Source: CAILZL01 sp049840395 (lineage in GTDB: Bacteria; Pseudomonadota; Gammaproteobacteria; Steroidobacterales; Steroidobacteraceae). Taken from it: DNA of 64,000 nucleotides. The notes under the pieces were generated by a model that searched no databases, was not told the origin of the DNA, and worked only from the letters and a program-made list of their open reading frames with translations. The position numbers were made by a program, and so were the translations under genes. The stretch lies in the NCBI GenBank assembly GCA_049840395.1, contig JASGLD010000008.1, positions 62,001-126,000 of the forward strand. The letters run 5' to 3'. Positions 54,514 to 64,000 of this stretch are shown piece by piece (within the stretch, counting starts at the first letter, position 1; each line of letters begins with the position of its first letter).

Positions 54514-56925
54514 ATGTTTCGCCATTACTTACAAGCCGCCTTGCGCAATATGGCGCGCAGCAAGTTGCATGTGAGCACCAACATCGTAGGCCTGGCGGTG
54601 GGTTTCGCTACAGCGTTGTTGATTGCACTCTATGTACGTAACGAACTGAGTTATGAACATTTCTTATCCGGCCACGAGCGTATCTATCGCATCTATTCGA
54701 TGGGCAAGGTACCGTTCTACGAAACAGCAGCAGAAACGGCTACGGCTGCATCTGGAATTTCGGACTGGATGCAATTGGAATTTCCAGGGGTAGAGAGCAT
54801 TGCACGCCTAGCAACCAGAACGCACGATGTACGCCGCGACGAAGTAATGGCACAGGAAGACATCACCTGGACCGAGCCGGCGTTCTTCAAGATATTCCAG
54901 CTGCCCGTGATTGCCGGCAATCTCGACAACGCACTGACCAACCCCAACGATGTTGTGCTGACTCGCACCATGGCACGCAAATATTTTGGCCGCGACGATC
55001 CAATTGGCGAGACACTGCAATTAAATCTCGATGACTTGGTGCGTGTCGTGGCCGTCATCGAAGACACGCCCTCCACTACGCATCTCAAATTGGGCATGAT
55101 CGGTTGCATCAAGGCCAGCTTTCTGGGCTTCGATTGGAACAACGCCTTCGCAACCTACCTGAGATTGAAGCCAGGCGCCGCAGCGGCCGCTATTACCCAA
55201 TCCCTGCCGCAGGTAGTGGCAAGGCGCTTGAACGTCGAGGTGGTCGGCTCCGGCTTCCGCGTCAAAATCAACACCAGCCTGCACTTGTTGCCGATCGATG
55301 CCATTCACCTGCACCAGGTTACGACGGACGGTACATTCAAAACAGCTCCTGATATGCGCGCCTTAAGTGCACTGGCCATCATTGCCGTACTGATTGTCAT
55401 GATGGTCGTCACTAACTTCGTCAACTTGATGACCGCACGTGGTGCGCAAAGAAACATTGAAGTGGGAATTCGCAAGGTAGCAGGCGCCAACCGCGGTTGT
55501 CTGATTGCGCAGTTTATCGGCGAAGCCATGATTTATACCTGGCTGGGATTAGCCTGTGCGGTGGCGCTGGTTGAACTGCTGCTGCCCACATTCAACGCCT
55601 TCCTGCAAAGCGATATCCCGCTACGTCTAACATCCGATCCAGCGCTGCTACTCAGCCTGCTTATTCTAGGTCTGATCATTGGCATGATGGCCGGGGTCTA
55701 TCCAGCCTTGGTGTTATCTTCATACCGCCCCACTCAGGTGTTGCGCGGCATACAGGTTCGGCAGGGAGGTTCAGATGTGATACGCCAGTCATTGGTGGTG
55801 GGGCAGTTCTCGATACTCATTGGCTTGCTACTGGCGGCAACCGTGCTGTATCGACAAACGCTATTCGTCATGAACGAAGGTCTGCGTTTGAACAAGGATC
55901 AGATCGTTTTGCTTCGCACCGGCATCGTGAAAGATCTCAAGGCCGCAATCGAAGATCTGCCCGGCGTAAGTATTGCTTCCTATTCGAATTCAGTGCCGCT
56001 CAATGCCGTGGGCACAAGCGCTGCCGTGATCCCCGGCATCGGCGCACAACCAGTCGATATGGCCATGGTGGACTTCGGATTCTTCGAACTCTACGGTCTT
56101 CACCCCGTGGCCGGCCGCTTCTTCGACAAGGCACACACTGTCGATCTGGTGCAAGCCAACAACGGCGCAGCAGGTTCAACCGTAGTCATCAATGAAACTC
56201 TCAGACGCAAACTGGGATTTAAAACGGCGCAGGCAGCGCTTGGCAAAACTCTGCAAGCAGTACGCCCGATCCGCGACAAACCGCCGTCACTCACTAGCGC
56301 AGAAATCATCGGCGTCGCGCCTGATTTCGCGATGGGTTCGATACAGCAAGCGATTCCCGCCACTTTTTACTATGTGGATCCACCGACCTTCAATCTTATG
56401 AGCATCAAGTTGCAGGCGCAGACCATTCCGGAAACCTTGCAAGCCATCGAAAAATTATGGCGCCGCTTCGGTGAGTCGCGCCCCATCAGCTGGTTTTTCT
56501 TCGATCAACACCTGCAAGCGCTGTACGCCGACAACATTCGCATGGGCATATTGCTGGCGCTGTCAGCAGGTATTGCGATAGTGGTGGCGTGCCTGGGCTT
56601 GTTCGGTCTGGTTACCTTCAACCTCGAGCGTCGCACCAAGGAAATCGGCGTACGCAAAACCATGGGTGCAAATACGCCTGCCATCATGTACCTGCTGCTA
56701 TGGCAATTCGCTAAGCCGGTTTTATTGGCAAACCTGATTGCCTACCCGGTTGCCGGACTCATCATGAACCGCTGGCTGCACGGTTTCGCTTATCACATTG
56801 ATCTGGAACCGTGGTTGTTCGCAGCTACTGGCGCAACAGCTATCATGATTGCGCTACTGACGGTCGGCATGCACTGCTACCTGGTAGCGCGCGCCAAACC
56901 CGTTGTCGCACTTAGATACGAATAG
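54514..56925 (+). CDS. Array permease 5, duplicated FtsX/MacB-type ABC permease
   Basis: This 803-residue permease has coupling segments QRNIEVGIRKVAGA and RRTKEIGVRKTMGA. Like permease 1 it lacks the cysteine pair in periplasmic domain 2 (the region reads TGIVKDLKAAIEDLPGVSIA). Periplasmic domain 1 is somewhat shorter and differs around residues 55-75. The junction TAAGGAGGTTGTATG gives an ideal ribosome site. It ends in ALRYE. Confidence 0.94.
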   Translation: MFRHYLQAALRNMARSKLHVSTNIVGLAVGFATALLIALYVRNELSYEHFLSGHERIYRIYSMGKVPFYETAAETATAASGISDWMQLEFPGVESIARLATRTHDVRRDEVMAQEDITWTEPAFFKIFQLPVIAGNLDNALTNPNDVVLTRTMARKYFGRDDPIGETLQLNLDDLVRVVAVIEDTPSTTHLKLGMIGCIKASFLGFDWNNAFATYLRLKPGAAAAAITQSLPQVVARRLNVEVVGSGFRVKINTSLHLLPIDAIHLHQVTTDGTFKTAPDMRALSALAIIAVLIVMMVVTNFVNLMTARGAQRNIEVGIRKVAGANRGCLIAQFIGEAMIYTWLGLACAVALVELLLPTFNAFLQSDIPLRLTSDPALLLSLLILGLIIGMMAGVYPALVLSSYRPTQVLRGIQVRQGGSDVIRQSLVVGQFSILIGLLLAATVLYRQTLFVMNEGLRLNKDQIVLLRTGIVKDLKAAIEDLPGVSIASYSNSVPLNAVGTSAAVIPGIGAQPVDMAMVDFGFFELYGLHPVAGRFFDKAHTVDLVQANNGAAGSTVVINETLRRKLGFKTAQAALGKTLQAVRPIRDKPPSLTSAEIIGVAPDFAMGSIQQAIPATFYYVDPPTFNLMSIKLQAQTIPETLQAIEKLWRRFGESRPISWFFFDQHLQALYADNIRMGILLALSAGIAIVVACLGLFGLVTFNLERRTKEIGVRKTMGANTPAIMYLLLWQFAKPVLLANLIAYPVAGLIMNRWLHGFAYHIDLEPWLFAATGATAIMIALLTVGMHCYLVARAKPVVALRYE

Positions 56926-56935
56926 GGACTCAAGG

Positions 56936-59323
56936 ATGCTACGCAGCCACATCACCGCCGCACTGCGCAACCTGGCACGCAACAAGCTGTATGCGTGCCT
57001 GAACATCATGGGCCTTGCCATCGGCTTTGCTGCGGCGTTGATCATCGCCGTCTATGTCCGCTATGAACTCAGTTACGACCGCTTCATTCCCGGATACCCA
57101 CTGGTCTTTCGCGCCTCTACTTCAATGACCATGCCGGGCGGCTCGCCCTTTGCTATCGACGGCGTCAGCAACGAAGTGGCCGCGTGGCTAAAACTTGATA
57201 TGCCCGGCTTGGACTCGGTCGCACGCATCAGTTCAGCTCAAGTAATGCTACGCCAGGGTCAGATCGAAAATAGCGAGACGCTGTACTGGGCCGATCCGAC
57301 CTTTTTCTACGTGATGCCACTGCCGAGCCTGGCCGGCGATCCAACCGCCGCGCTGGCCGACCCCAATGGTTTGGTAATTACACGGCGCATCGCTCGCAAG
57401 TATTTCGGAACGGATGCACCCATCGGTAAAACTTTGCAGGCGAACGGACACTGGCTGCGAGTCGCGGCCGTGCTCGAAGACCTGCCACCTAACACACATC
57501 TGAATACGGAGATTTTCGGCTCCGGTCTTGCTTCGTTTTCTTCGTTGGCTATTTATGACTCGAAAGCCTCACATGAGCGGGAATCAGTAACGGAGGGATT
57601 CAGCTACTTCCGGATGAAATCGCCGGCGTCGTTGCGCAAACTCGACGAACAGCTTGGCGCCTCGATGACCCGGCATATGGGTAAAGAACAGACCGACGTC
57701 TTTCACGTCAAAGCTGTGCCGCTCGCAGATATTCATTTCCAGGATGCGGGGCCGGATGCGATGAAACCCGCGGGCGATCGGTTGGCAACCTACGCAGTAG
57801 CGGTCAGCGGCATTCTGATTCTGAGCCTGGCTTGCATCAACTTCATCAATCTCATGACGGCGATGGCGGGGTTACGCGCTATTGAAGTGGGCGTTCGCAA
57901 AGTTGCCGGCGCCGGCCAATCGAGATTGATGACGCAATTCGTCGGCGAGTCGTTGCTGCTAGTCATCACCGCAGCTTCGATCGCGCTGTCGTTAGTCGAA
58001 TTGCTGTTACCGCAAATCAATGCCTTCCTGGGCACCGCCCTCGAGTTCAGCCCGTCGCGCGAGCCGCGATTTGCCGCCGTCGTCATCGGCGGCGTGCTGT
58101 GCATGGGATCAATCGCCGCGCTGTATCCGGCATTTGTGCTTGCCAACTTTCGCCCGACTCAGGTGTTTGCCGGCAAAACCAGCACTGCAACCGGATCGAC
58201 GTTGCTGCGCAAGCTATTGGTGATTTTTCAGTTTGCCGCTTTGATCGGCGTGACACTCACGGCACTAATCGTCAATCGTCAATTGAGCTACGCCACCGAG
58301 AATCGCATGCGGCTCGATCATGACGCCGTGCTGCTGATCTCCCAAGGTTGCAAGGGCGCTTTCAAAAATGCCGTCGAATCCTTGCCGGGAGTGCGCAATA
58401 CCACCTGCGCGCTTTCGGCGCCGTTGAATTTGAATATCAGCTCCACCATGGTCAATTTGGCGAATGGCAGTCAAACCACTTTGTACGACAGCTGGGTCGA
58501 CTACAACTTCTTTTCATTCTTCGGTCTCAAGCCAATCGCCGGCCGACTGTTTTCAAGCGAGTACGGCGCCGACGCAGCGGCGGGCTCGGCGAGAACCATT
58601 CCGGTGGTATTGAACGAAACCGGCGTCAGGGCATTGGGCTTCACTTCTCCCTCGGCAGCCATCGGTCAAACTTATCGCACCAGTCCGGAGACGACTTTTT
58701 CGATCATCGGCGTTGTACCGGACTTCCATGTCACCTCCATTCGAGAAAAAGTATTGCCCACCGATTATATGGTCGATCAACAGCGACTTGAGTTACTCAG
58801 TGTCAAGTTAGCGGGACAAGCCATTCCCGACACAATCACAAAAATCGACGCGCTATGGAAACAGCAAGGCCAGCAGCAGCCCATACGACGTTTGTTTTAT
58901 AGCGAGTACATTGAAAGCCTGTACAAAGATACGACGCGCCAAAGCAAGCTGTTCGGTGTCTTCACCGGCCTTGCGTCGCTACTGGCCTGCATGGGTTTGT
59001 TCGGACTCTCGGCGTTTACTGCAGCGCGCCGCACCAAGGAGATCGGCATTCGCAAATCGATGGGCGCCGGTACTGGCGAAGTGATGCAACTGCTGATGTG
59101 GCAATTCGCCAAACCCGTGCTATGGGCAACGTTGATCGCCTGGCCCGTCGCTGGATTCTGCATGAATCGCTGGCTGCAAGGCTTTGCTTATCACGTCGCC
59201 CCCAGCCCCTGGCTATTCCTTGGCGTGACCACGCTTGCGCTGACGGTTTCCCTGCTGACGGTTAGCGTGCATTGCTACCTGGTGGCGCGCGCCAAACCAG
59301 TTGCCGCACTGAGATACGAATAA
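56936..59323 (+). CDS. Array permease 6, duplicated FtsX/MacB-type ABC permease
   Basis: This is a 795-residue permease. The ATG at 56936 (MLRSHITAALRN) matches the start of all its neighbours; a longer frame from 56903 would overlap permease 5 and is rejected. Coupling segments are LRAIEVGVRKVAGA and RRTKEIGIRKSMGA. The C-x18-C pair of periplasmic domain 2 is present. The C-terminal loop reads HVAPSPWLF, where the neighbours have HIDLEPWLF or close variants. It ends in ALRYE. Confidence 0.94.
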   Translation: MLRSHITAALRNLARNKLYACLNIMGLAIGFAAALIIAVYVRYELSYDRFIPGYPLVFRASTSMTMPGGSPFAIDGVSNEVAAWLKLDMPGLDSVARISSAQVMLRQGQIENSETLYWADPTFFYVMPLPSLAGDPTAALADPNGLVITRRIARKYFGTDAPIGKTLQANGHWLRVAAVLEDLPPNTHLNTEIFGSGLASFSSLAIYDSKASHERESVTEGFSYFRMKSPASLRKLDEQLGASMTRHMGKEQTDVFHVKAVPLADIHFQDAGPDAMKPAGDRLATYAVAVSGILILSLACINFINLMTAMAGLRAIEVGVRKVAGAGQSRLMTQFVGESLLLVITAASIALSLVELLLPQINAFLGTALEFSPSREPRFAAVVIGGVLCMGSIAALYPAFVLANFRPTQVFAGKTSTATGSTLLRKLLVIFQFAALIGVTLTALIVNRQLSYATENRMRLDHDAVLLISQGCKGAFKNAVESLPGVRNTTCALSAPLNLNISSTMVNLANGSQTTLYDSWVDYNFFSFFGLKPIAGRLFSSEYGADAAAGSARTIPVVLNETGVRALGFTSPSAAIGQTYRTSPETTFSIIGVVPDFHVTSIREKVLPTDYMVDQQRLELLSVKLAGQAIPDTITKIDALWKQQGQQQPIRRLFYSEYIESLYKDTTRQSKLFGVFTGLASLLACMGLFGLSAFTAARRTKEIGIRKSMGAGTGEVMQLLMWQFAKPVLWATLIAWPVAGFCMNRWLQGFAYHVAPSPWLFLGVTTLALTVSLLTVSVHCYLVARAKPVAALRYE

Positions 59324-59334
59324 GGAAATCTAAA

Positions 59335-61749
59335 ATGTTCCGCAACTACCTGTCAGCTGCCCTGCGCAATCTTGCGCGCAACAAGCTTTACGCGGCCATT
59401 AACATCATCGGTTTGTCGGTGGGTTTTGCGGCGGCGATATGTATTGCGTTGTTTGTGCGGCATGAGACCACTTTCGACAACTTCATTGCCGGGCACGAAA
59501 ATATTTATCGCGTCTCCATGTCGCTCAATCTGCCCGGACTGCCATTGATTGAGACCGAAGATTTACGCAACTGGATTCCGATGCAAATGCGGCTCGACTT
59601 TCCACAGATCGAAGCATTGGCGCGCCTGAGCAGCGCGCCGGGAGAAGCAGTAAGCCTGCGGCACGGCGCTGTGGAAGCCAACGCAAGCGGCTTTTACTGG
59701 GCCGATCCCAATATCTTTGAAGTACTGCCCCTGCCGGCTTTCGCGGGTGATCTACATACCGCACTGGATCGTCCGGATGGCATCGTGCTCACCCGCCGCA
59801 TGGCTCGTAAATATTTTGGCCGTGATGACCCCATCGGTGAGCCAATTGAGATCGATCGCGCCCGCACAATGCGGGTAACAGCGATTCTTGAAGACCTGCC
59901 CTCAAATTCGCATCTCAACACCGAGATTCTTGCTTCAGGCAAGGCCGTGTCCGGACCGAACGATGTATTCGGCGCGGGCGGTGCACGGGTCTATGCGTAT
60001 CTACGCTTCAAGTCGGGCACGGTCATCGAGGACATGCGTCATGAACTGGTGGATTTTGTGGATCGAAACTCGCCCAAGCCGGCGAGCGGCAAGGCCAGCG
60101 ATACCTTCAGCCTGCCGTTAAGGCGCATCACCGACATTCATCTTCATTCGAGCGGTACGTTTCCCATGACCCCCTCTGGCGATCCGCGCATCGTGCGTTC
60201 CATTGCCATTGTCGGTGTGCTGATCCTGCTGCTCGCCGGCACTAACTTCGTCAGCCTGATGACGGCTCGCGGCACGAGGCGCGCAACCGAGGTTGGCGTT
60301 CGCAAGGTTTGCGGCGGTAATCGACGCGACCTGGTCGTGCAATTCATCGGTGAGTCGATCCTCTATGCCGCGCTTGCCATGCTGGTAGCAACGGTGCTTG
60401 TCGAGCTGCTGCTACCGCAGCTCAACTCGTTTCTGGATCGACGCATGGTGTTCGACTACTGGCACCTGCCCACAGTGGGCATTCTCGCAGCGATGGTGTT
60501 GGTCATTGGCGTGCTTGCCGGCATCTATCCAGCGCTAGTGATCGCGTCCTTCCGGCCAACTGGTGTACTGAAGAGTGCCTCCTTGCCAATCGCCGGTAAT
60601 GGCAAGGTGCGCCAGCTGTTAGTGCTAACACAGTTCGCCATTCTCATCGGCTTGATCCTCGCAACCGCCACCATCTACCGACAGACCGCCTTCGGCTTGC
60701 AACAAGGGCTACGCTTCGATCAAGACCAGCTAATTACTATTACGGTACCGTTTGCAGAATGTGAGAAGAGTTCTTTCAGGAGCGCGATAGCGGCGCTTCC
60801 CGGCGTGCGCGGCACGGCTTGCTCGGAATTCTTCGTCAATAACTACGGTACCGCTCAATACCTCGCACCGAACGGCGGTGAGGTCTCGCTGCAAAGCACC
60901 TGGGTGGGCGCGGGATTGTTTGAACTGATTGGACTCAAACCCGTGGCCGGAAGATTCTTTGAAGCTGATCGTCAAGCCGATGCACTACCGGCGCCACGCA
61001 TGCAGAACAAGGACACCGCTTATCATGTCGTCATCAACGAGACGGCAGCACGGCAACTCGATTTCGCTTCCCCTGCCGCAGCCATAGGCCAAATCTTTTC
61101 GCTCAAGTCCGGTGACCGGCGCGAAATTATCGGCGTGGTTCCGGATTTCTCTCACGACACCGTACGACAGCCGATCGAAGCCTTCTTCTTCGAGAATCCT
61201 GCCGGCTGGTTTTCACAGCTCAATGTGAAGCTGCGCGGCAACGCGGTGCCTGAGACTCTCGCCCAGATCGATAAACTGTGGGATACGCAGGCAGGACAGC
61301 CACGACCGATCAATCGTCGTTTCTATGATCAATACACACAGGATCTCTATCGCAGTCTGGTTCGCCAAAGCGCGTTATTCGCCGGCTTCTCCGTCATCGC
61401 TTTGTTTCTCGCCGTGCTCGGGTTGCTCGGACTGGCGACCTTCACAGCCGAGCGCCGCACACAGGAAATCGGCATTCGTAAGTCGATGGGTGCCGGTACC
61501 CACGAACTCATGCGCCTGCTCGTCTGGCAATTCATCAAGCCGGTGCTATGGGCCAGCCTCATGGCCTGGCCCATAGCAGGTCTTGTCATGAATCGCTGGC
61601 TGCATGGTTTTGCTTATCACATCGATCTCGAACTCTGGACATTTATTGCAGCAGCTGGCGTTGCGCTGGTCATCGCGCTGCTCACCGTCAGCACCCACTG
61701 CTATCTCGTCGCACGCGCCAAGCCGGTCCTGGCACTCAGATATGAATAA
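59335..61749 (+). CDS. Array permease 7, duplicated FtsX/MacB-type ABC permease
   Basis: This is an 804-residue permease. The ATG at 59335 (MFRNYLSAALRN) is chosen by homology to its neighbours over an upstream frame at 59272. Coupling segments are RRATEVGVRKVCGG and RRTQEIGIRKSMGA; the Gln replacing Lys in the second is unique here. The cysteine pair of periplasmic domain 2 is C-x19-C. The junction has a weaker ribosome site (TAAGGAAATCTAAAATG). It ends in ALRYE. Confidence 0.94.
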   Translation: MFRNYLSAALRNLARNKLYAAINIIGLSVGFAAAICIALFVRHETTFDNFIAGHENIYRVSMSLNLPGLPLIETEDLRNWIPMQMRLDFPQIEALARLSSAPGEAVSLRHGAVEANASGFYWADPNIFEVLPLPAFAGDLHTALDRPDGIVLTRRMARKYFGRDDPIGEPIEIDRARTMRVTAILEDLPSNSHLNTEILASGKAVSGPNDVFGAGGARVYAYLRFKSGTVIEDMRHELVDFVDRNSPKPASGKASDTFSLPLRRITDIHLHSSGTFPMTPSGDPRIVRSIAIVGVLILLLAGTNFVSLMTARGTRRATEVGVRKVCGGNRRDLVVQFIGESILYAALAMLVATVLVELLLPQLNSFLDRRMVFDYWHLPTVGILAAMVLVIGVLAGIYPALVIASFRPTGVLKSASLPIAGNGKVRQLLVLTQFAILIGLILATATIYRQTAFGLQQGLRFDQDQLITITVPFAECEKSSFRSAIAALPGVRGTACSEFFVNNYGTAQYLAPNGGEVSLQSTWVGAGLFELIGLKPVAGRFFEADRQADALPAPRMQNKDTAYHVVINETAARQLDFASPAAAIGQIFSLKSGDRREIIGVVPDFSHDTVRQPIEAFFFENPAGWFSQLNVKLRGNAVPETLAQIDKLWDTQAGQPRPINRRFYDQYTQDLYRSLVRQSALFAGFSVIALFLAVLGLLGLATFTAERRTQEIGIRKSMGAGTHELMRLLVWQFIKPVLWASLMAWPIAGLVMNRWLHGFAYHIDLELWTFIAAAGVALVIALLTVSTHCYLVARAKPVLALRYE

Positions 61750-61757
61750 GGGTCTTT

Positions 61758-64000
61758 ATGCTGCGCAACTACTTCATCACTGCATTACGCAATCTGATCC
61801 GCAACAAATTGTATGCGGCGATCAATGTATTGGGACTGGCAATGGGCTTTGCCGCAGCCATTCTCATTTTTCTATTCGTGCGCGATGAGTTGTCCTTCGA
61901 TCGATGGATTCCCGGCTATCAGCAGATTTACAAGCTGGAAACCTTTCAATTGAACGCCGGCGAGAAGCCGCGACGTCGCGGCTTCTCCGTTACCAACGCT
62001 GCCGGATTCATGAAACTGGATTATCCCGCCATTGAATCCGTAACGCGCATGACACCTTCCGCTTCGGCATTGCGAGCCGGCGCCATCGACGGCTCGGACC
62101 GAGTGATGTGGAGCGATGCCAACCTCTTCACCGTACTGCCCATGCCGGTGATCGCCGGTAATTTGCAAACCGCGCTGGCTACGCCGGATAGCGTGGTGCT
62201 GACACGCAGCATGGCTCGCAAATATTTTGGCAGCGATGTTCCGCTTGGCAAAGCGCTTGAGATCAACCCTGGCATGAGCAATCTGCCCAACCTGCCGGCG
62301 GCCGAGGCACAGGCACTGGGTAGTTTTCACATCATGCGCGTGACGGCGGTTATTGAAGACCTGCCCAGCAACACACACTTGAATGCGCAGATATTTGCAG
62401 CCGCCACAGCGGCGTTCTCCCCTATGCAACACTGGGATACCAGCGTCGGTAGTGCCGAAGTACTGGCTTATGTACGACTCAAGCCAGATGCCACTGCGAA
62501 TGCCATCACGGACGATTTGAATAGTTTTGCCTCACGTCACTACGCCTCAAGTAACGGACGCACTCCAGGCTGGGCATTTGAATTGGTGCCGCTATCGAAA
62601 GTACATCTACAACCTACCGTTGCCGGCGCGATGAAGCCTTCCGGCGATCTCACCATCATCATTGCAATTGCGATGATCGGCGTCTTGATCGTACTGATTG
62701 CCACCATCAATTTCGTCACGCTGGTTACCGCTCGTGCCACACGGCGTGCATTGGAAGTCGGCGTACGCAAGGCAGTGGGCGCACGCCGCTTCGATCTGAC
62801 CACTCAATTCATGGGTGAAACACTGATCTATGTGATCTTGTCGATGCTATGCGCATTAGCCTTGGCCGAGATAGCGCTGCCGTATGCCAACGCCTTCTTG
62901 CAGCGCGAGCTGCAACTCAACTACTTACACGATTTGCCACTGATGGCGGCATTGATTGGCGCAACATTGATAGTAGGGCTGTTAGCCGGCGTCTATCCTT
63001 CGCTGGTGTTGTCGGCTTTCCGCCCGGCATCCGTTCTGAAAAATGTGGTGCGTGGCAGCAAGGCCGCCGGCGTGCGTCAGGCATTGGTGGTATTTCAATT
63101 CGCGGTCATCGTCGTCCTGGTCATTGTCACGCATACGCTGTACCGCCAGACGCGTTTTGCTCTTCACGACAGTCTGGCAATCGATACCGATCAAGTGCTG
63201 TCGATATACACGCCCTGCAGCGATAGCTTCAAACAACAGGTGCAGGCGCTACCGGGCGTTAAGGCGGTTGCCTGCACTTCATCGATGGCGCTCAATGGCC
63301 GACCAACACCAACCCTAGTCAGTCTCACCGATGGCTCACAACGCACTACGCAAGGCGCACCGGTGGATGTCGGCTTTCTGGAGCTGCAAGGCTTGCAACC
63401 GGTGGCGGGGCGATTCTTCGACCGTACGCATGGCATCGACCTGGTGTTACAGACTGCGTCATCAAAGGATGAAGCGCAGCCCAGTGTGATCATCAATCAA
63501 CGTGCCGTGCAGGCGCTGGGTTACGCGTCGGCACAGGCTGCCATCGGTCAAAACGTTAATTGGGGCCGCTACGACCCATCGCTGCCACGCAATGCACAAC
63601 CACCGCTGCGGGTCTCGCAGATCGTAGGCGTGGTGCAAGACTTTACGCTGGGTTCAATTCGCACGCCGATGGAACCCACGCTCTACTACGTCGATCCCAA
63701 GGTCATGTTGTTCACTGCGGTGAAACTCAATGGCCGCGATGTAACCGGCACACTGGCCGCCATCGATAAATTGCTGAAGCGCATTGCGCCGGATAACCCC
63801 ATCCAGCGCACTTTCGAAACTCAAACTCTGCAGAACCTATACATTGATGTGACCACGCAGAGCACGGTGATAGCCGTATGCGCCAGCCTGGCCGTATCTA
63901 TCGGCTGTCTTGGCTTATTCGGCCTCGCTGCATTCACCGCCGAACGCCGTACCAAGGAAATCGGCATTCGCAAGGCATTGGGCGCCGGTACGCGTGAGGT
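61758..64000 (+). CDS. Array permease 8, duplicated FtsX/MacB-type ABC permease, cut by window edge
   Basis: The first 747 codons of an eighth paralogue are visible and the gene is open at the right edge. It starts MLRNYFITALRNLIRNKLYA 8 nt after permease 7. It has coupling segments RRALEVGVRKAVGA and RRTKEIGIRKALGA and the C-x18-C pair. Two insertions are particular to it. One of about 18 residues in periplasmic domain 1 (NPGMSNLPNLPAAEAQALG) lies before the conserved RVTAVIEDLP strand. A Pro-rich one in domain 2 (YDPSLPRNAQPP) lies before the IVGVVQDF strand. More permeases may follow. Confidence 0.93.
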   Translation, partial: MLRNYFITALRNLIRNKLYAAINVLGLAMGFAAAILIFLFVRDELSFDRWIPGYQQIYKLETFQLNAGEKPRRRGFSVTNAAGFMKLDYPAIESVTRMTPSASALRAGAIDGSDRVMWSDANLFTVLPMPVIAGNLQTALATPDSVVLTRSMARKYFGSDVPLGKALEINPGMSNLPNLPAAEAQALGSFHIMRVTAVIEDLPSNTHLNAQIFAAATAAFSPMQHWDTSVGSAEVLAYVRLKPDATANAITDDLNSFASRHYASSNGRTPGWAFELVPLSKVHLQPTVAGAMKPSGDLTIIIAIAMIGVLIVLIATINFVTLVTARATRRALEVGVRKAVGARRFDLTTQFMGETLIYVILSMLCALALAEIALPYANAFLQRELQLNYLHDLPLMAALIGATLIVGLLAGVYPSLVLSAFRPASVLKNVVRGSKAAGVRQALVVFQFAVIVVLVIVTHTLYRQTRFALHDSLAIDTDQVLSIYTPCSDSFKQQVQALPGVKAVACTSSMALNGRPTPTLVSLTDGSQRTTQGAPVDVGFLELQGLQPVAGRFFDRTHGIDLVLQTASSKDEAQPSVIINQRAVQALGYASAQAAIGQNVNWGRYDPSLPRNAQPPLRVSQIVGVVQDFTLGSIRTPMEPTLYYVDPKVMLFTAVKLNGRDVTGTLAAIDKLLKRIAPDNPIQRTFETQTLQNLYIDVTTQSTVIAVCASLAVSIGCLGLFGLAAFTAERRTKEIGIRKALGAGTRE

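Noticed and set aside
56903..56935. Upstream starts for permease 6 (56903) and permease 7 (59272)
   Set aside because: These extensions overlap the conserved end of the preceding permease and do not match the uniform N termini of the array.
44893..64000. Array explained as an assembly duplication
   Set aside because: The eight genes differ in length (783-811 residues for the complete ones), insertions and cysteine content, so they are old paralogues rather than repeated sequence.

Overview
The window comes from a moderately GC-rich Gram-negative bacterium, most likely a gammaproteobacterium of the Xanthomonadales/Nevskiales/Steroidobacterales type. The evidence is a complete dcw cluster in enterobacterial gene order (mraZ to ftsZ), a meso-diaminopimelate-type MurE, a siroheme synthase CysG, and several families of short intergenic inverted repeats. 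The genus is not determined.

Layout. Positions 1-5588 (minus strand) hold the start of a small secreted protein, a single-module C-A-T-TE non-ribosomal peptide synthetase and an upstream acyltransferase-3 membrane protein. Positions 5734-10530 (minus) are a sulfate-assimilation unit, cysH - cysG - cysK - NAD(P)H ferredoxin/thioredoxin-type reductase, closed by a clear intrinsic terminator. Positions 10720-14296 (plus) carry a secreted protein, a GT39-like membrane glycosyltransferase and a DUF4142-like secreted protein. Positions 14486-22000 (minus) contain an unusual Tgt-MnmD fusion, a BlaR1/BlaI-type sensor-repressor pair with a double operator, an MFS exporter and the protein AMPylase SelO.

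Positions 22283-40320 (minus) are the dcw cluster: mraZ-rsmH-ftsL-ftsI-murE-murF-mraY-murD-ftsW-murG-murC-murB-ddl-ftsQ-ftsA-ftsZ. Most genes overlap by 1-14 nt. The cluster is preceded by a sigma70-like promoter and three MraZ boxes. lpxC is not found behind ftsZ.

Positions 40704-64000 are the most remarkable part. A two-component system (NtrY-like kinase with almost no periplasmic loop, and a REC-Fis regulator) is divergent from an efflux operon. That operon has one MacA/HlyD-like adaptor, one MacB/LolD-type ATPase and then at least eight consecutive paralogous ~800-residue FtsX/MacB-type permeases. The permeases are separated by only 8-11 nt and the array runs off the right edge. Each permease appears to be an internally duplicated 8-helix protein, so one ATPase and one adaptor could serve a whole set of interchangeable permeases. 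This array, and the Tgt-MnmD fusion with a changed anticodon-recognition loop, are the best candidates for something not well described. No tRNA, rRNA, CRISPR array, transposase or prophage gene was recognised.
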